From NCBI GenBank assembly GCA_030448185.1, contig JAUJNL010000032.1:1-50241 (forward strand): 50,241 bases of DNA, written 5' to 3'. Below are positions 27,787 through 36,632 of the stretch, piece by piece. Source of the DNA: Cytophagales bacterium (GTDB taxonomy: Bacteria; Bacteroidota; Bacteroidia; Cytophagales; 172606-1). How positions within the stretch are numbered: position 1 is the stretch's first letter; each line of letters opens with the position of its first letter. Made by a program: the position numbers and the translations under genes. The notes below the pieces were generated by a model that saw only the letters and a program-made list of their open reading frames with translations, ran no database searches and was not told the DNA's origin.

Positions 27787-28995
27787 ATGAACATACTCGT
27801 CATTAATTCGGGCAGCAGTTCCATCAAATACCAACTTTTCCGGATGCCGTCCGGACAAACCATCAGCAGCGGATTGGTAGAACGGATTGGGCTGGAGAAC
27901 TCGGTTATTACACATAAGATATACCGGGATGGGGAAGAAGCGGTACGTAACAAAACGACTAGTATCGCCGACCACCGGCCTCATGGAAGTAAACAAGCTG
28001 CTAACTGACCCCGAAACCGGCGTGATTCGCGATCCAGACGAGATCGAGGTAGTCGGTCACCGGGTGGTGCACGGCGGAGAGAGTTTTGCTGCCACCACGG
28101 TTATTTCGCAAGCGGTGAAAGAAGAAATCAGGCGACTTTTTCGCTGGCTCCGCTGCACAATCCGCCTAATTACCTGGGAATTGAAGTAGCCGAACAATTA
28201 TTTACCCAGGCCACGCAGGTTGCCGTGTTTGATACGGCTTTTCACCAGACGATGCCCGAAAAAGCCTTTCGGTACGCCATTCCGCGGGATTTTTATAACC
28301 AGTATCGCATCCGGGCCTATGGATTTCACGGGACCAGCCACAAATACGTTTCTGAGAAAGCAGCCCAATATCTGGGTAATTCCCAAGCCAGGATTATTAC
28401 GGTTCATATCGGCAACGGATGCAGCATGACGGCCGTAGACGCCGGGAAGTCCGTGGATACCAGTATGGGTTTCGGTCCGATGAATGGCCTGATTATGGGT
28501 ACCCGCAGCGGTGACATCGACCAATCAATTATTTTTTACCTGATCAGTCAGCTTGGCTATGATATTAATGAAGTAAATACTATCCTCAATAAACGCAGCG
28601 GTATGCTGGGGCTCACTGGTTTCAGTGATATGCGGGACATTGGAAAATCAATTGCTGCGGGAAATGCGGAGGCAACACTGGCCTACGAGATATACGCTTA
28701 CCGGATCAAAAAATACATAGGAGCCTACACCGCCGTACTTAATGGCCTGGATGCCCTGGTGTTTACTGCCGGCGTCGGGGAAAATGACGCCCATATGCGG
28801 GCTTTGGCTTGTAAGGACCTCGACTTTTTGGGCATTCGTATTGAAGCAGAGAGAAATGCGCAACGATCCGGCGAAATGCGGGAAATCAGCCCGGCTGACT
28901 CGAAAGTAAAGGTGCTGGTAATTCCCACCCAGGAAGAACTGGAAATAGCCCGGCAATGCTACGAGCTGCTTACCGCTAACCCTTCCGGAAACTGA
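27787..28995 (+). pseudogene. ackA: Acetate kinase, interrupted by two frame breaks
   Basis: About 403 residues when repaired, the normal length. It interconverts acetyl phosphate and ADP with acetate and ATP, acting with Pta upstream. Motifs: [20 protein letters not shown] at the start, VGHRVVHGGESF, VAVFDTAFHQTMPEKAFRYA, RAYGFHGTSHKYVS, ITVHIGNGCSMTAVDAGKSV, DTSMGFGPMNGLIMGTRSGD and VFTAGVGENDAHMR. The breaks are near 27971-27976 (restoring [12 protein letters not shown]) and at the T run 28137-28141 (restoring RLFSLAPLHNPPNYLG). Each needs one extra base. Catalytic residues are all in place, so the enzyme would be active if the breaks are errors. Confidence 0.9.
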
Positions 28996-29327
28996 CTATT
29001 TGAGTTTTGATTCTGCCGGGCAAGGGCTTCCCGGAATCCTTAAAAATGCTGGATTCCAGGCTGCCTATTTTGCCCCGCAGCTGATTGACGGCAAACTGCG
29101 TGAATATATCATGGGAGAAGGATTTCGAGCCCTAACGGGAGATTAATGATGCCCATGTATTCGGCGTAAACCAAGCCTTTCTCGCGACCATAAGCGGCGG
29201 TTCTGAAAGCGTTTTTATGGATAAGTTCCATAAGTGTACAGTTAATGGTAAAGCTATTGCCGCTACCGCCTGTTATGACTCAAACGGGAATGGTTGGTCC
29301 GTTTATCACAGCGTCGGATATCCGTAG
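28996..29327 (+). pseudogene. Unrecognised broken reading frame
   Basis: Two adjacent frames read like protein but are not joined. The first gives DYLSFDSAGQGLPGILKNAG and onward to a stop near 29146; the second gives INDAHVFGVNQAFLATISGG and ends YDSNGNGWSVYHSVGYP with a stop at 29325-29327. One base change in frame near 29145 would join them into about 110 residues. There is no clear start, since the first frame overlaps the end of ackA. I do not recognise the family. It may be the 3' remnant of a lost gene. Confidence 0.35.
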
Positions 29328-29605
29328 TAATCCTTCATTTTTCCGAGCAGGCTGAACAGCGTAGCCGAATCGCGGCGGCTCAGCGCTTTTTTATAGGCCT
29401 CCAGGAATGGATCGGGAATAATGCCTTGCGCAACGGCCCCTTTAGCCAGTACCAGCTGCACAAAGCTGTTATCGCCTTGAAGACCAGGCTGATGGAGGGT
29501 TTGGCAAAATAATTGATAAAACCGTTTGAAGGGTTCTCGTAATTGGGAAGAAACTGGGGGAGTGGTAAAGCTGGTTTCTATCATACCCACTTTAACGGAA
29601 TACAC
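29306..29605 (-). CDS. Hypothetical small protein, doubtful
   Basis: A 99-residue frame converging with the broken plus-strand frame and overlapping it by 22 bases. The C-terminal 60 residues look protein-like (SFVQLVLAKGAVAQGIIPDP, then helices ending KMKDYYGYPTL), while the N-terminus is less so, hinting at a truncated or frameshifted gene. No family is recognised and no signal peptide is present. It could be a chance frame. Confidence 0.35.
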   Translation of the reverse strand: MYSVKVGMIETSFTTPPVSSQLREPFKRFYQLFCQTLHQPGLQGDNSFVQLVLAKGAVAQGIIPDPFLEAYKKALSRRDSATLFSLLGKMKDYYGYPTL

Positions 29606-29924
29606 GTTAAAAGTTGCATATTATCAAGATATTTTTTTGATATTTCACTATGGTCTTCTGGGAAGGGTTACTATCGGAAAAAAATGGCCTAACCCTACAT
29701 ACGGCGTTTAGCATCCGGCCCCTCGGTGGATGCTCAATTTCCTATTCGGCAGCATACCGACGCAATCAAATTGCTTAAGCTAAAGCAGGAAAACGATCAT
29801 CTTCTTCAGAGATGAGTATCATCATTCTTACCAGAATCTAATCATAAATTTGCGGGGGTAACCGGGTGGTTTTAGCTCATTAAGCAATTATAGTGAATCT
29901 AATTTCTTTCTTAACGATAAACAC
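29606..29924. other. AT-rich region without a gene
   Basis: About 320 bp between the doubtful small gene and a GC-richer repeat. It holds stop-rich frames and AT-rich stretches such as GATATTTTTTTGATATTTC. Nothing else is visible. Confidence 0.4.
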
Positions 29925-30455
29925 TTTTGTAGTTAGAGGCTTACTTTTGACTTCGTCGAGCACTTCGTGGTTCTTTTGCTTGCCCAAAATAGGGCAAAAC
30001 GAAAGTTTTGAGCCAGCAATGTGGGAAGACGAGTAACAAAACAAAAGGGCAGCAGCAACAACCGAAGCTCAGCCAAGCTAAAGCCCGTTCTCTCGCTTGA
30101 AAAGGCCGAGCCCACTTACCTCCGGCCTACGCTTCGAGCCAGAACGGGCCATGCTGTTGCACCGTCTCCCCCGCCTTTTTCTCCGAGAAGAAAGGATACA
30201 CAGATGAGAAATAAGAAACAATAATTCCAAGAGGGGGAAAGGCCCGGCAGAACCGTAGCGAAGCGAAATTCGCCTTTTTCGGCAAAAGCGGGGTGAGTGC
30301 TAGCAGCGGGGAAGCGTTTTTATGCCTAGATGTTGAATTGGTTACGTTAACTACATTGATCCTTCAGATTCTTGGTAGCAATGACAATCCCTTTAGGGAT
30401 CAGCGAAGCTAACGAAAGTAACACCTCTCCTAAGATGAATGTAAGAGGTAAAAAA
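29925..30455. repeat. Composite dispersed repeat region
   Basis: The first part (29925-30205) has GC-richer, palindromic words (CAAAACGAAAGTTTTG near 29993; AAGCCCGTTCTC and GAGCCAGAACGGGC) of a type I recall from other Bacteroidota genomes. The second part (about 30222-30455) is a longer relative of the repeat at 14477-14632, with an extra hairpin-like insertion (CCGTAGCGAAGCGAAATTCG) and a different middle. Frames of 60-67 residues inside it have no protein character. 30456-30670 holds nothing else. Confidence 0.6.
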
Positions 30456-30670
30456 GAAAGTAGGAAAGCCAAAAACGTCTATTCTTTATTGTACAATTTG
30501 TGAGTAGAAGAACTATAGAAGCAGGCCATTTGATTTATGGTATGGTTATAAAAGGGTTTTAGCGTAATATTCATCCTCAAGTGTGGTGTAATCGTATAGA
30601 GAGAATAGCAGATGGGCGGGTGTTTTCTGAAACCGGAAAGGGCTTTAGGTTTTACAGACTATTCAATTGT

Positions 30671-30991
30671 ATGAAAATGGGACAGATAGCGTATGAACTA
30701 ATTAACCGACGGGTGGAGCTTCCGGAAATTCAGTCTGATTTTTACGAACGTAATCAGATTTATTACTGTATTGAGAAAGCGGCTGACGGAATCCAGGTTT
30801 CGTTTTTCAATCCTGAATTTGCTTTTGAAAAACAACAGATAATCAATTGCGACGCCTTGAAAGTGTTTTCCTACTTAAAAGCAGCCGAAAAGTACCCGGA
30901 AGCCTACCAAAGATTCGGGCAAGACGGTTTTCTGTTTATCCGGACGGACAATGCTAATGTCAGTCTTTTTGCGATGCACAGTTTCAAATAA
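30671..30991 (+). CDS. Hypothetical small protein
   Basis: A 106-residue soluble protein from an ATG at 30671 (MKMGQIAYELINRRVELPEI). The frame is open 90 bases upstream from a GTG, but that part is adjacent to repeat sequence and I prefer the ATG. It contains NQIYYCIEKAADGIQVSFFN and FSYLKAAEKYPEAYQRFGQD, a plausible alpha/beta fold. I recognise no family. It stands alone upstream of the ccoN fragment. Confidence 0.55.
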   Translation: MKMGQIAYELINRRVELPEIQSDFYERNQIYYCIEKAADGIQVSFFNPEFAFEKQQIINCDALKVFSYLKAAEKYPEAYQRFGQDGFLFIRTDNANVSLFAMHSFK

Positions 30992-31192
30992 TGTTTGTCA
31001 TTCTTTCAATTTATTAAGCCGTGTTCCTCCTTTGTTTAATAAGAAGCTAATGGGCTGAGGATATACTGTCAGCAAACACTTTGCCCCAAACGCTGACGAA
31101 TATCATCTTTTCACGTAACCCCAATCATAGGGCAGGGAGTGCTTCCCCGGTAGTTTTGAGCCGTAACTCATTACCAGGAAACGCATTCTATT

Positions 31193-32220
31193 ATGCAAAT
31201 CGAAAAATTTCAGTACGACAACAAGATTGTAAAGTTCTTCGCAATCGCAACCGTATTCTGGGGGGTAGTAGGCATGGTTGTTGGCTTAACGGTGGCCCTG
31301 CAACTCGTTTTTCCCGCCCTGAATTTTGAACTTCCTTATACTACTTTCGGGCGGATCCGGCCTTTGCACACCAATGCCGTCATTTTCGCCTTCGTGGGCA
31401 ACGCCATTTTTGCCGGAGTATACTAATACTACTCTTTACAGCGTTTGCTCAAAGCCCGCATGTACAGTGATGCCCTTAGCTGGGTGAACTTCTGGGGCTG
31501 GCAGCTCGTGATTGTGGCCGCGGCGATTACCCTGCCGCTGGGCATGACTACCTCCAAGGAGTACGCCGAACTGGAGTGGCCGATTGATATTGCGATCACC
31601 CTGATCTGGGTGGTATTCGGCTGGAACATGATCGGTACCATCCTGACCCGCCGCGAACGGCACCTGTACGTGGCCATCTGGTTCTACCTGGCCACCCTGG
31701 TAACCGTAGCCGTGCTGCACATTGTCAATTCCTTCTCTCTGCCGCTGACCTTTATGAAGAGCTACTCTTTCTACGCCAGCGTGCAGGATGCCCTGGTGCA
31801 GTGGTGGTACGGACACAATGCGGTGGCGTTCTTCCTGACAACGCCTTACCTGGGCCTGATGTATTACTTTCTGCCGAAGGCCGCCAACCGTCCGGTGTAT
31901 TCGTACCGGTTGTCGATTGTACACTTCTGGTCGCTGATCTTTATCTATATCTGGGCGGGGCCACACCACCTGCTGTATACTTCGCTGCCCGACTGGGCGC
32001 AGGCATTGGGCACTGCCTTCTCCATTATGCTGATTGCGCCTTCGTGGGGCGGGATGATGAACGGACTATTGACCCTGCGCGGCGCCTGGGATAAAGTACG
32101 CGAAGAGCCGGTACTGAAGTTCATGGTCGTAGCCGTTACGGCCTACGGAATGGCTACTTTCGAAGGCCCGATGCTATCCCTGAAAAATGTAAGCGCCATT
32201 GCCCACTTTACCGACTGGAT
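31193..32220 (+). pseudogene. ccoN: 5' part of ccoN (cbb3 cytochrome c oxidase subunit I), with an internal stop and truncated
   Basis: About 340 residues of a haem-copper oxidase subunit I. Present: [20 protein letters not shown] with a haem His, [20 protein letters not shown] with a copper-B His, and [17 protein letters not shown] with the His pair. The frame is broken by TAA at 31424-31426; the same frame continues directly ([20 protein letters not shown]), and the two extra codons TAA-TAC suggest a 6-bp insertion or duplication. After FTDW (about 32215), where the family continues TIAHVHVGALGWNG with the remaining haem ligands, the sequence is instead that of a SafE-like gene. About half of CcoN and all of CcoO, CcoP and the accessory genes are missing, so no oxidase can be made here. 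Confidence 0.88.
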
Positions 32221-32772
32221 GCCGGAGTTAAGCTACTGGGGCGGCTATTATACAATGGGGGGCGCATTGTCACCTATTCTTTGTTAGGAGTAGCAATGGG
32301 TTATTTCGGTCAGCGTATTTCCTGGATTATTTCGCAGCAAAAACTTTCCGTTGGCGTAGGCCTGCTGCTGCTTATTCTGATCGTACTACCCGAAAAGTTT
32401 GTGCAGCTTTTCCGGAAAAGATCCTTGCCGGTACTTTTCCTGATTGGAGTGCTCAATGGTTTACTACCCTGTGGTATGGTATATGTAGCCCTTGCCGGAG
32501 CCCTAGCTACCGGAACTGAAGTGCAGGGAGCTGCCTTTATGGCCTTTTTCGGGGCCGGTACTGTTCCCTTAATGCTGACAATTGCACTGAGTGCCCAATG
32601 GATGAAACAAACGTGGAGGGCTAAATTCCTGAAAGCGGCGCCCATATTTACGGTGGTGCTTGCGCTACTGCTGGTAGCAAGGGGACTTAACCTGGGAATC
32701 CCAATGATAAGCCCGGAACTGGAAAAAACACCAACTGCCCAGGTAAAGCTGGACTGCTGTCATAAGAAATAA
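32212..32772 (+). pseudogene. 3' part of a SafE/UreH-like membrane transporter gene (cbb3-associated type)
   Basis: From the junction the frame reads [20 protein letters not shown] then [15 protein letters not shown], the second part of the sulfite-exporter TauE/SafE-like family with UreH-type repeats that normally closes the cco cluster and helps metal supply for the oxidase. Five or so membrane segments follow (VGLLLLILIVLP; VLFLIGVLNGLLPCGMVYVA; FTVVLALLLVARGL) and the end CCHKK is complete. The first 30-40 residues, which usually carry a CxxMCGP motif, are missing. No start codon in good context is present except an internal TTG at 32281. It overlaps the ccoN frame by a short out-of-frame stretch. 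Confidence 0.8.
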
Positions 32773-32817
32773 TGCCAGCTTAAACAAATAAGCTTAATGA
32801 GCGTATTCGCAAAAAAA

Positions 32818-34059
32818 CTATATGAGGTAACCCAGCAGCAAACCTGCCAGAATAATCAGATAGTGGGGGACCCGGGTAAATGAAACCAGGCAGAAGGTTG
32901 CCATTACAATTCCGGTATTAAGTAAATTGCTTTCAAGCCGCATGAATAAAAGTACTGCTGCCGCCGCAATCAAGCCCGTACTGGCCGCATTGATTCCTTC
33001 CAGCGAAGCTCTGATCACCCGGTATTGCTTCAACTGATTCCAGAAGCGGTATACAAAGAAAATCAGGAAGGTACCCGGCAGAAATACCCCGGCAGAAGCC
33101 ATAAAACTACCCAGTATTTCTCCACCGATACCCTGGTCACGCATGGCCAGCACGCCAATGAACGCTGCCAGTGAAAAATTAGGCCCCGGCACCACCTGTG
33201 AAATGGCTACGCCGGACAAAAACTCTTCCGCCGATAGGTACTGTTTTTTCTTAAAGGCCACAAACTCGGTAAACAGCAACGATACCAGTGCTTGGCCTCC
33301 CCCATAAATGAGGCTGCCGTTCCGGTAAAAGTTCTCAAATAACCGGATGGGAAGCCAGTGGGTAACTGCCCCCAAAATGGCGGCGATGATCGCTACGGAA
33401 AGAAAAAGAATGAAATTGGCCCACTGAATTTTCAGAGGATCTTTATGCTGCTATCGCTCCAGCTTCTGAAACTGGAAGGCCGTGGTAATGCCACCTGCCA
33501 CCAGCACCAGCGGCGCTACCCAGGGAGATTGCAGAAAGAACGAAGCAACCGCGGCTAAAATAGAAATTCCGGCGGCCGTAACTGTATGAATTACCTTCCG
33601 GCCAATCTGTACCCCGGCATAGAGCATAAACCCAACGGCCATAGGTTGGATAAAGCGGGTAAAGTGCAAGGAAATACGCTGTTCCTGCAGGTAGGATATA
33701 CATATTCCCGTCAGGGTCATGATCACTACCGCTGGCAAGGTCCAGACAATCAGGGTAAGATACGCTAGGTTAGGCCCGCCTACTTTGTACCCGATGGCCG
33801 TAATGGTTTGGGTAGAGGAGGGGCCAGGCAGTACCGAACAAAGTGCATTCAACTCTATTAACTCCTCTTCCGTCAGATAGGCCCTTTTTTTAACCAGATG
33901 TTTGATCATCATGGCCATGTGAGCCTGCGGACCGCCAAATGCGCCCAGGGCCAGCAACAGAATGTCCTTAAGAAAAATGAAATAACGGATTTGCCGCACA
34001 CCGGGGTGCGGCAGCGAGTAGTCTAGCAGCATGGGCTGGAAGAAACGCTTCTTGCCCAT
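32818..34059 (-). pseudogene. chrA: Chromate transporter (ChrA type) split by one in-frame stop
   Basis: A 413-residue two-domain CHR-family membrane protein. The N-terminal domain has ALGAFGGPQAHMAMM and LCSVLPGPSSTQTITAIGYK; the C-terminal domain has FYRNGSLIYGGGQALVSLLF and SQVVPGPNFSLAAFIGVLA. The repeated GGPxAH/GGGQ and PGP motifs are the family marks. A TAG at 33451-33453 falls in the linker (KLER-stop-QHKDPLKIQW) and the frame continues unchanged after it, so a single CAG-to-TAG change would explain it. Each half keeps a complete domain, and two-gene chromate transporters exist, but no start codon is well placed for the second half until about 33375. Role: chromate efflux, or another anion. 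Confidence 0.85.
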
Positions 34060-34065
34060 GTGGCA

Positions 34066-35040
34066 TTATTTTTTCTTAAGGCCTAATTCAATCAGCCGTT
34101 CTTCCAGAAACTCTCCGGCCGTCATATCCGAGTACATTTTGGGATGTTGCGCATCAATGCATGATTCGAGGCAGGTAAGATCCATCTCGGAGCGGGGGTG
34201 CATGAAAAAAGGAATGGAAAAACGGGAGGTACCCATTTTCTCCCGGGGAGGGTTTACTACCCGGTGAATGGTGGATTTCAGATTATTATTGGTGAGGCGG
34301 TCCAGCATATCTCCGACGTTTACCACCAATTGTTCGGGCAAAGCGGTGATCGGTATCCATTTTCCATCCCGCCGCAGCACCTGCAAGCCTTCGGCACTGG
34401 CCCCCATCAGCAGGGTAATTAAGTTAATATCCCCATGCGCTGCTGCCCGGACTGCATCGGGGGGAATGGTATCCGGATTTTCAATCGGGAAATAATGCAG
34501 AGCCCGTAAAATACTGTTTCCGTTTTTTACCTTGTTGTCAAAGTAATCCTCATCCAGACCCAAGTATAAGGCAATAGCCCGGAGCATTTCTACGCCGGAA
34601 CGTTCCAGGCGGCGGAAAGCTTCCACGGCGATTTCACGCATTTCGGCAACTTCTTCCGGCCATACATTAGCCGGATATTCATCCTGTATCGGGTCATTGT
34701 CGGTTACTTCCTGCCCTACATGGTAAAACTCCTTCAGATCCGGCGTTTTGAATCCCTTAGCAGTCTCTTTATAGCGCCCAATATAACCGCGCTGTCCATG
34801 CAACTCGGGAAACTCGTATTGCTTCTTGACTTCTTCGGGAAGAAAAAAGAATCGCTGGAAAATATCGTAAAGGCGCTGTGACAACTCAGCTGTGAGGTAA
34901 TGATTCCGGATAGCAACAAAGCCAATCGTATTATAGGCATTCCCTAAATCCTGCACAAATTTGGTCTTCCGCTGCGGATCACCGGAAGTAAAATCGGCTA
35001 AATCGAGGGAAGGTATTTCTTGCAATAAGGTATTGTCCAT
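34066..35040 (-). CDS. 2-oxoglutarate/Fe(II) oxygenase, isopenicillin N synthase-like
   Basis: A 324-residue soluble non-haem iron oxygenase. It has the N-terminal DIOX_N domain (IPSLDLADF, IGFVAIRNH) and the C-terminal double-stranded beta-helix. Iron ligands are His202 and Asp204 (AHGDINLITLL) and His259 (STIHRVVNPP); Arg273 and Ser275 (SRFSIPFF) bind the 2-oxoglutarate carboxylate. All key residues are present. The substrate cannot be told from sequence. It ends seven bases before the chrA start on the same strand, so the two are probably cotranscribed. Family members act in amino-acid, nucleoside or secondary metabolism. Confidence 0.9.
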   Translation of the reverse strand: MDNTLLQEIPSLDLADFTSGDPQRKTKFVQDLGNAYNTIGFVAIRNHYLTAELSQRLYDIFQRFFFLPEEVKKQYEFPELHGQRGYIGRYKETAKGFKTPDLKEFYHVGQEVTDNDPIQDEYPANVWPEEVAEMREIAVEAFRRLERSGVEMLRAIALYLGLDEDYFDNKVKNGNSILRALHYFPIENPDTIPPDAVRAAAHGDINLITLLMGASAEGLQVLRRDGKWIPITALPEQLVVNVGDMLDRLTNNNLKSTIHRVVNPPREKMGTSRFSIPFFMHPRSEMDLTCLESCIDAQHPKMYSDMTAGEFLEERLIELGLKKK

Positions 35041-35272
35041 TATGGTCTGCTTTTGGAGGATAGGGGCAATTTACAGATAAAATCTTACACAGTTTCCAAT
35101 ATGAAGCAGTGGAATTATTCGGGTCGAATGCTCAAAAATGAAGCCTATAAAGCCATTTTTGATGATAAGCAAGCGTATTAAGATTTGGCTGAGCCATTTG
35201 AAGGCGTAAGGTTTTTTATTGCGCATCCCTCGGGTAAATCGTAACTTACCTGTTCAGTCCCAACCACCCTGC

Positions 35273-36601
35273 ATGAAAAAGACTACCTTCGCTCTGTTTG
35301 CTGCCGCTTTACTGATCCAGCAGGCTTTTAGCCAAACTGATAACCTGAAGCTTAGTGTTGACCGTGAATCCGATAAACTTGAATCGAAAGTAATCGAATG
35401 GCGACGGGACTTCCACCAGTTTCCGGAATTGTCAAACGCTGAATTTAAAACGGCTAAAAAAATTGCAGCTCACTTGAAAAGCCTGGGGTTGGAAGTAAAA
35501 ACCGATGTGGCCAAAACCGGGGTAGTGGGCATCCTGCGGGGAGGGAAGCCCGGGCCGGTAGTGGCACTACGGGCTGACATGGATGCGCTGCCCGTAACCG
35601 AACGAGCTAACCTACCCTTTGCTTCAAAAGTAAGATCAGACTATAACGGGCAAACCGTAGGCGTTATGCACGCCTGCGGCCACGATACGCACGTGGCTAT
35701 ATTAATGGGGACCGCTCAGGTACTGGCCGGAATGAAAAAAGACTTAAAAGGTACTATAAAGTTTATTTTCCAACCGGCTGAAGAAGGGGCGCCGCAAGGT
35801 GAACGGGGCGGTGCTCAGGTAATGGTAGAAGAAGGGGTACTCGAAAATCCCAAAGTAGACGCTATATTCGGTTTACACATAAATGCCCAAACCGAAGTAG
35901 GAAAAATTGGGTATCGTCCGGGTGGCACTATGGCCAGTGTCAACTCCTTCTCAGTCAAAATCAAGGGTAAACAAACACATGGCGCTTACCCCTGGCTGGG
36001 GGTAGATCCGATTGTGGTTTCGGCTCAGATTATTAATAGCCTGCAAACCATTGTTAGCCGCCAACTGGACCTGACCGAGGAAGCCGCGGTAGTCACTATC
36101 GGCAGTATTCACGGGGGCGTACGGAGCAATATCATTCCCGAAGAGGTGCGTATGGAAGGTACGATCCGGGCCCTGAACGAGGATATGCGGAAGCAGGTGA
36201 TTGAGAAGATCAAGCGGACCGTAAGCCACATTGCCGAAAGTGCCGGAGCTGCATCCGAAGTAGTAATTAATGAAGGCTATCCGGTAACCTTTAACCAACC
36301 CGAATTGACCGCTCAGATGCTGCCCACGCTTGAGGCCACTGCCGGGAGGGAAAATGTTATTTTACGCAAAGCAGTGACCGGAGCCGAAGATTTTTCCTTC
36401 TTCCAGCAAAAAGTGCCCGGTCTTTTTATCTTTCTGGGGGGGATGCCTAAAGGAAAAAATGCCACTGAGACCGCGCCCCATCATACTCCCGATTTTTACA
36501 TTGACGAAAGCGGATTGAAACTGGGTGTACGCGTACTGTGTAATCTTGCGATTGATTATCTGGAAAAGAGAGATTCCCAGGCAGGTAGCAGCGGACGTTA
36601 G
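35273..36601 (+). CDS. Exported M20-family amidohydrolase (first copy)
   Basis: A 442-residue zinc peptidase-family enzyme with a signal peptide (MKKTTFALFAAALLIQQAFS). I chose the ATG at 35273 because it places the signal peptide at the N-terminus; a TTG 54 bases upstream is less likely. The metal-binding motifs are GVMHACGHDTHVAILMG, FQPAEEGAPQGE and TGAEDFSFF, with the dimerisation domain (KIKGKQTHGAYPWLGVDPIV) between. It resembles N-acyl-amino-acid or hippurate-type amidohydrolases acting on amide bonds. A similar exported copy lies at 42349-43677. It converges with the sensor kinase gene, with 31 bases between the stops. Confidence 0.92.
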   Translation: MKKTTFALFAAALLIQQAFSQTDNLKLSVDRESDKLESKVIEWRRDFHQFPELSNAEFKTAKKIAAHLKSLGLEVKTDVAKTGVVGILRGGKPGPVVALRADMDALPVTERANLPFASKVRSDYNGQTVGVMHACGHDTHVAILMGTAQVLAGMKKDLKGTIKFIFQPAEEGAPQGERGGAQVMVEEGVLENPKVDAIFGLHINAQTEVGKIGYRPGGTMASVNSFSVKIKGKQTHGAYPWLGVDPIVVSAQIINSLQTIVSRQLDLTEEAAVVTIGSIHGGVRSNIIPEEVRMEGTIRALNEDMRKQVIEKIKRTVSHIAESAGAASEVVINEGYPVTFNQPELTAQMLPTLEATAGRENVILRKAVTGAEDFSFFQQKVPGLFIFLGGMPKGKNATETAPHHTPDFYIDESGLKLGVRVLCNLAIDYLEKRDSQAGSSGR

Positions 36602-36632
36602 GTACCACTATGCCTTATACAGGAAATGCCTC

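Noticed and set aside
30021..30224. A 67-residue frame in the 30-kb repeat
   Set aside because: It is Lys/Arg/Pro-rich and lies wholly within a dispersed repeat, so it is probably a by-product of that repeat.
35101..35181. A 26-residue frame MKQWNYSGRMLKNEAYKAIF before the first amidohydrolase
   Set aside because: Too short to judge, with no homologue I recognise; it may be a gene scar but cannot be supported.
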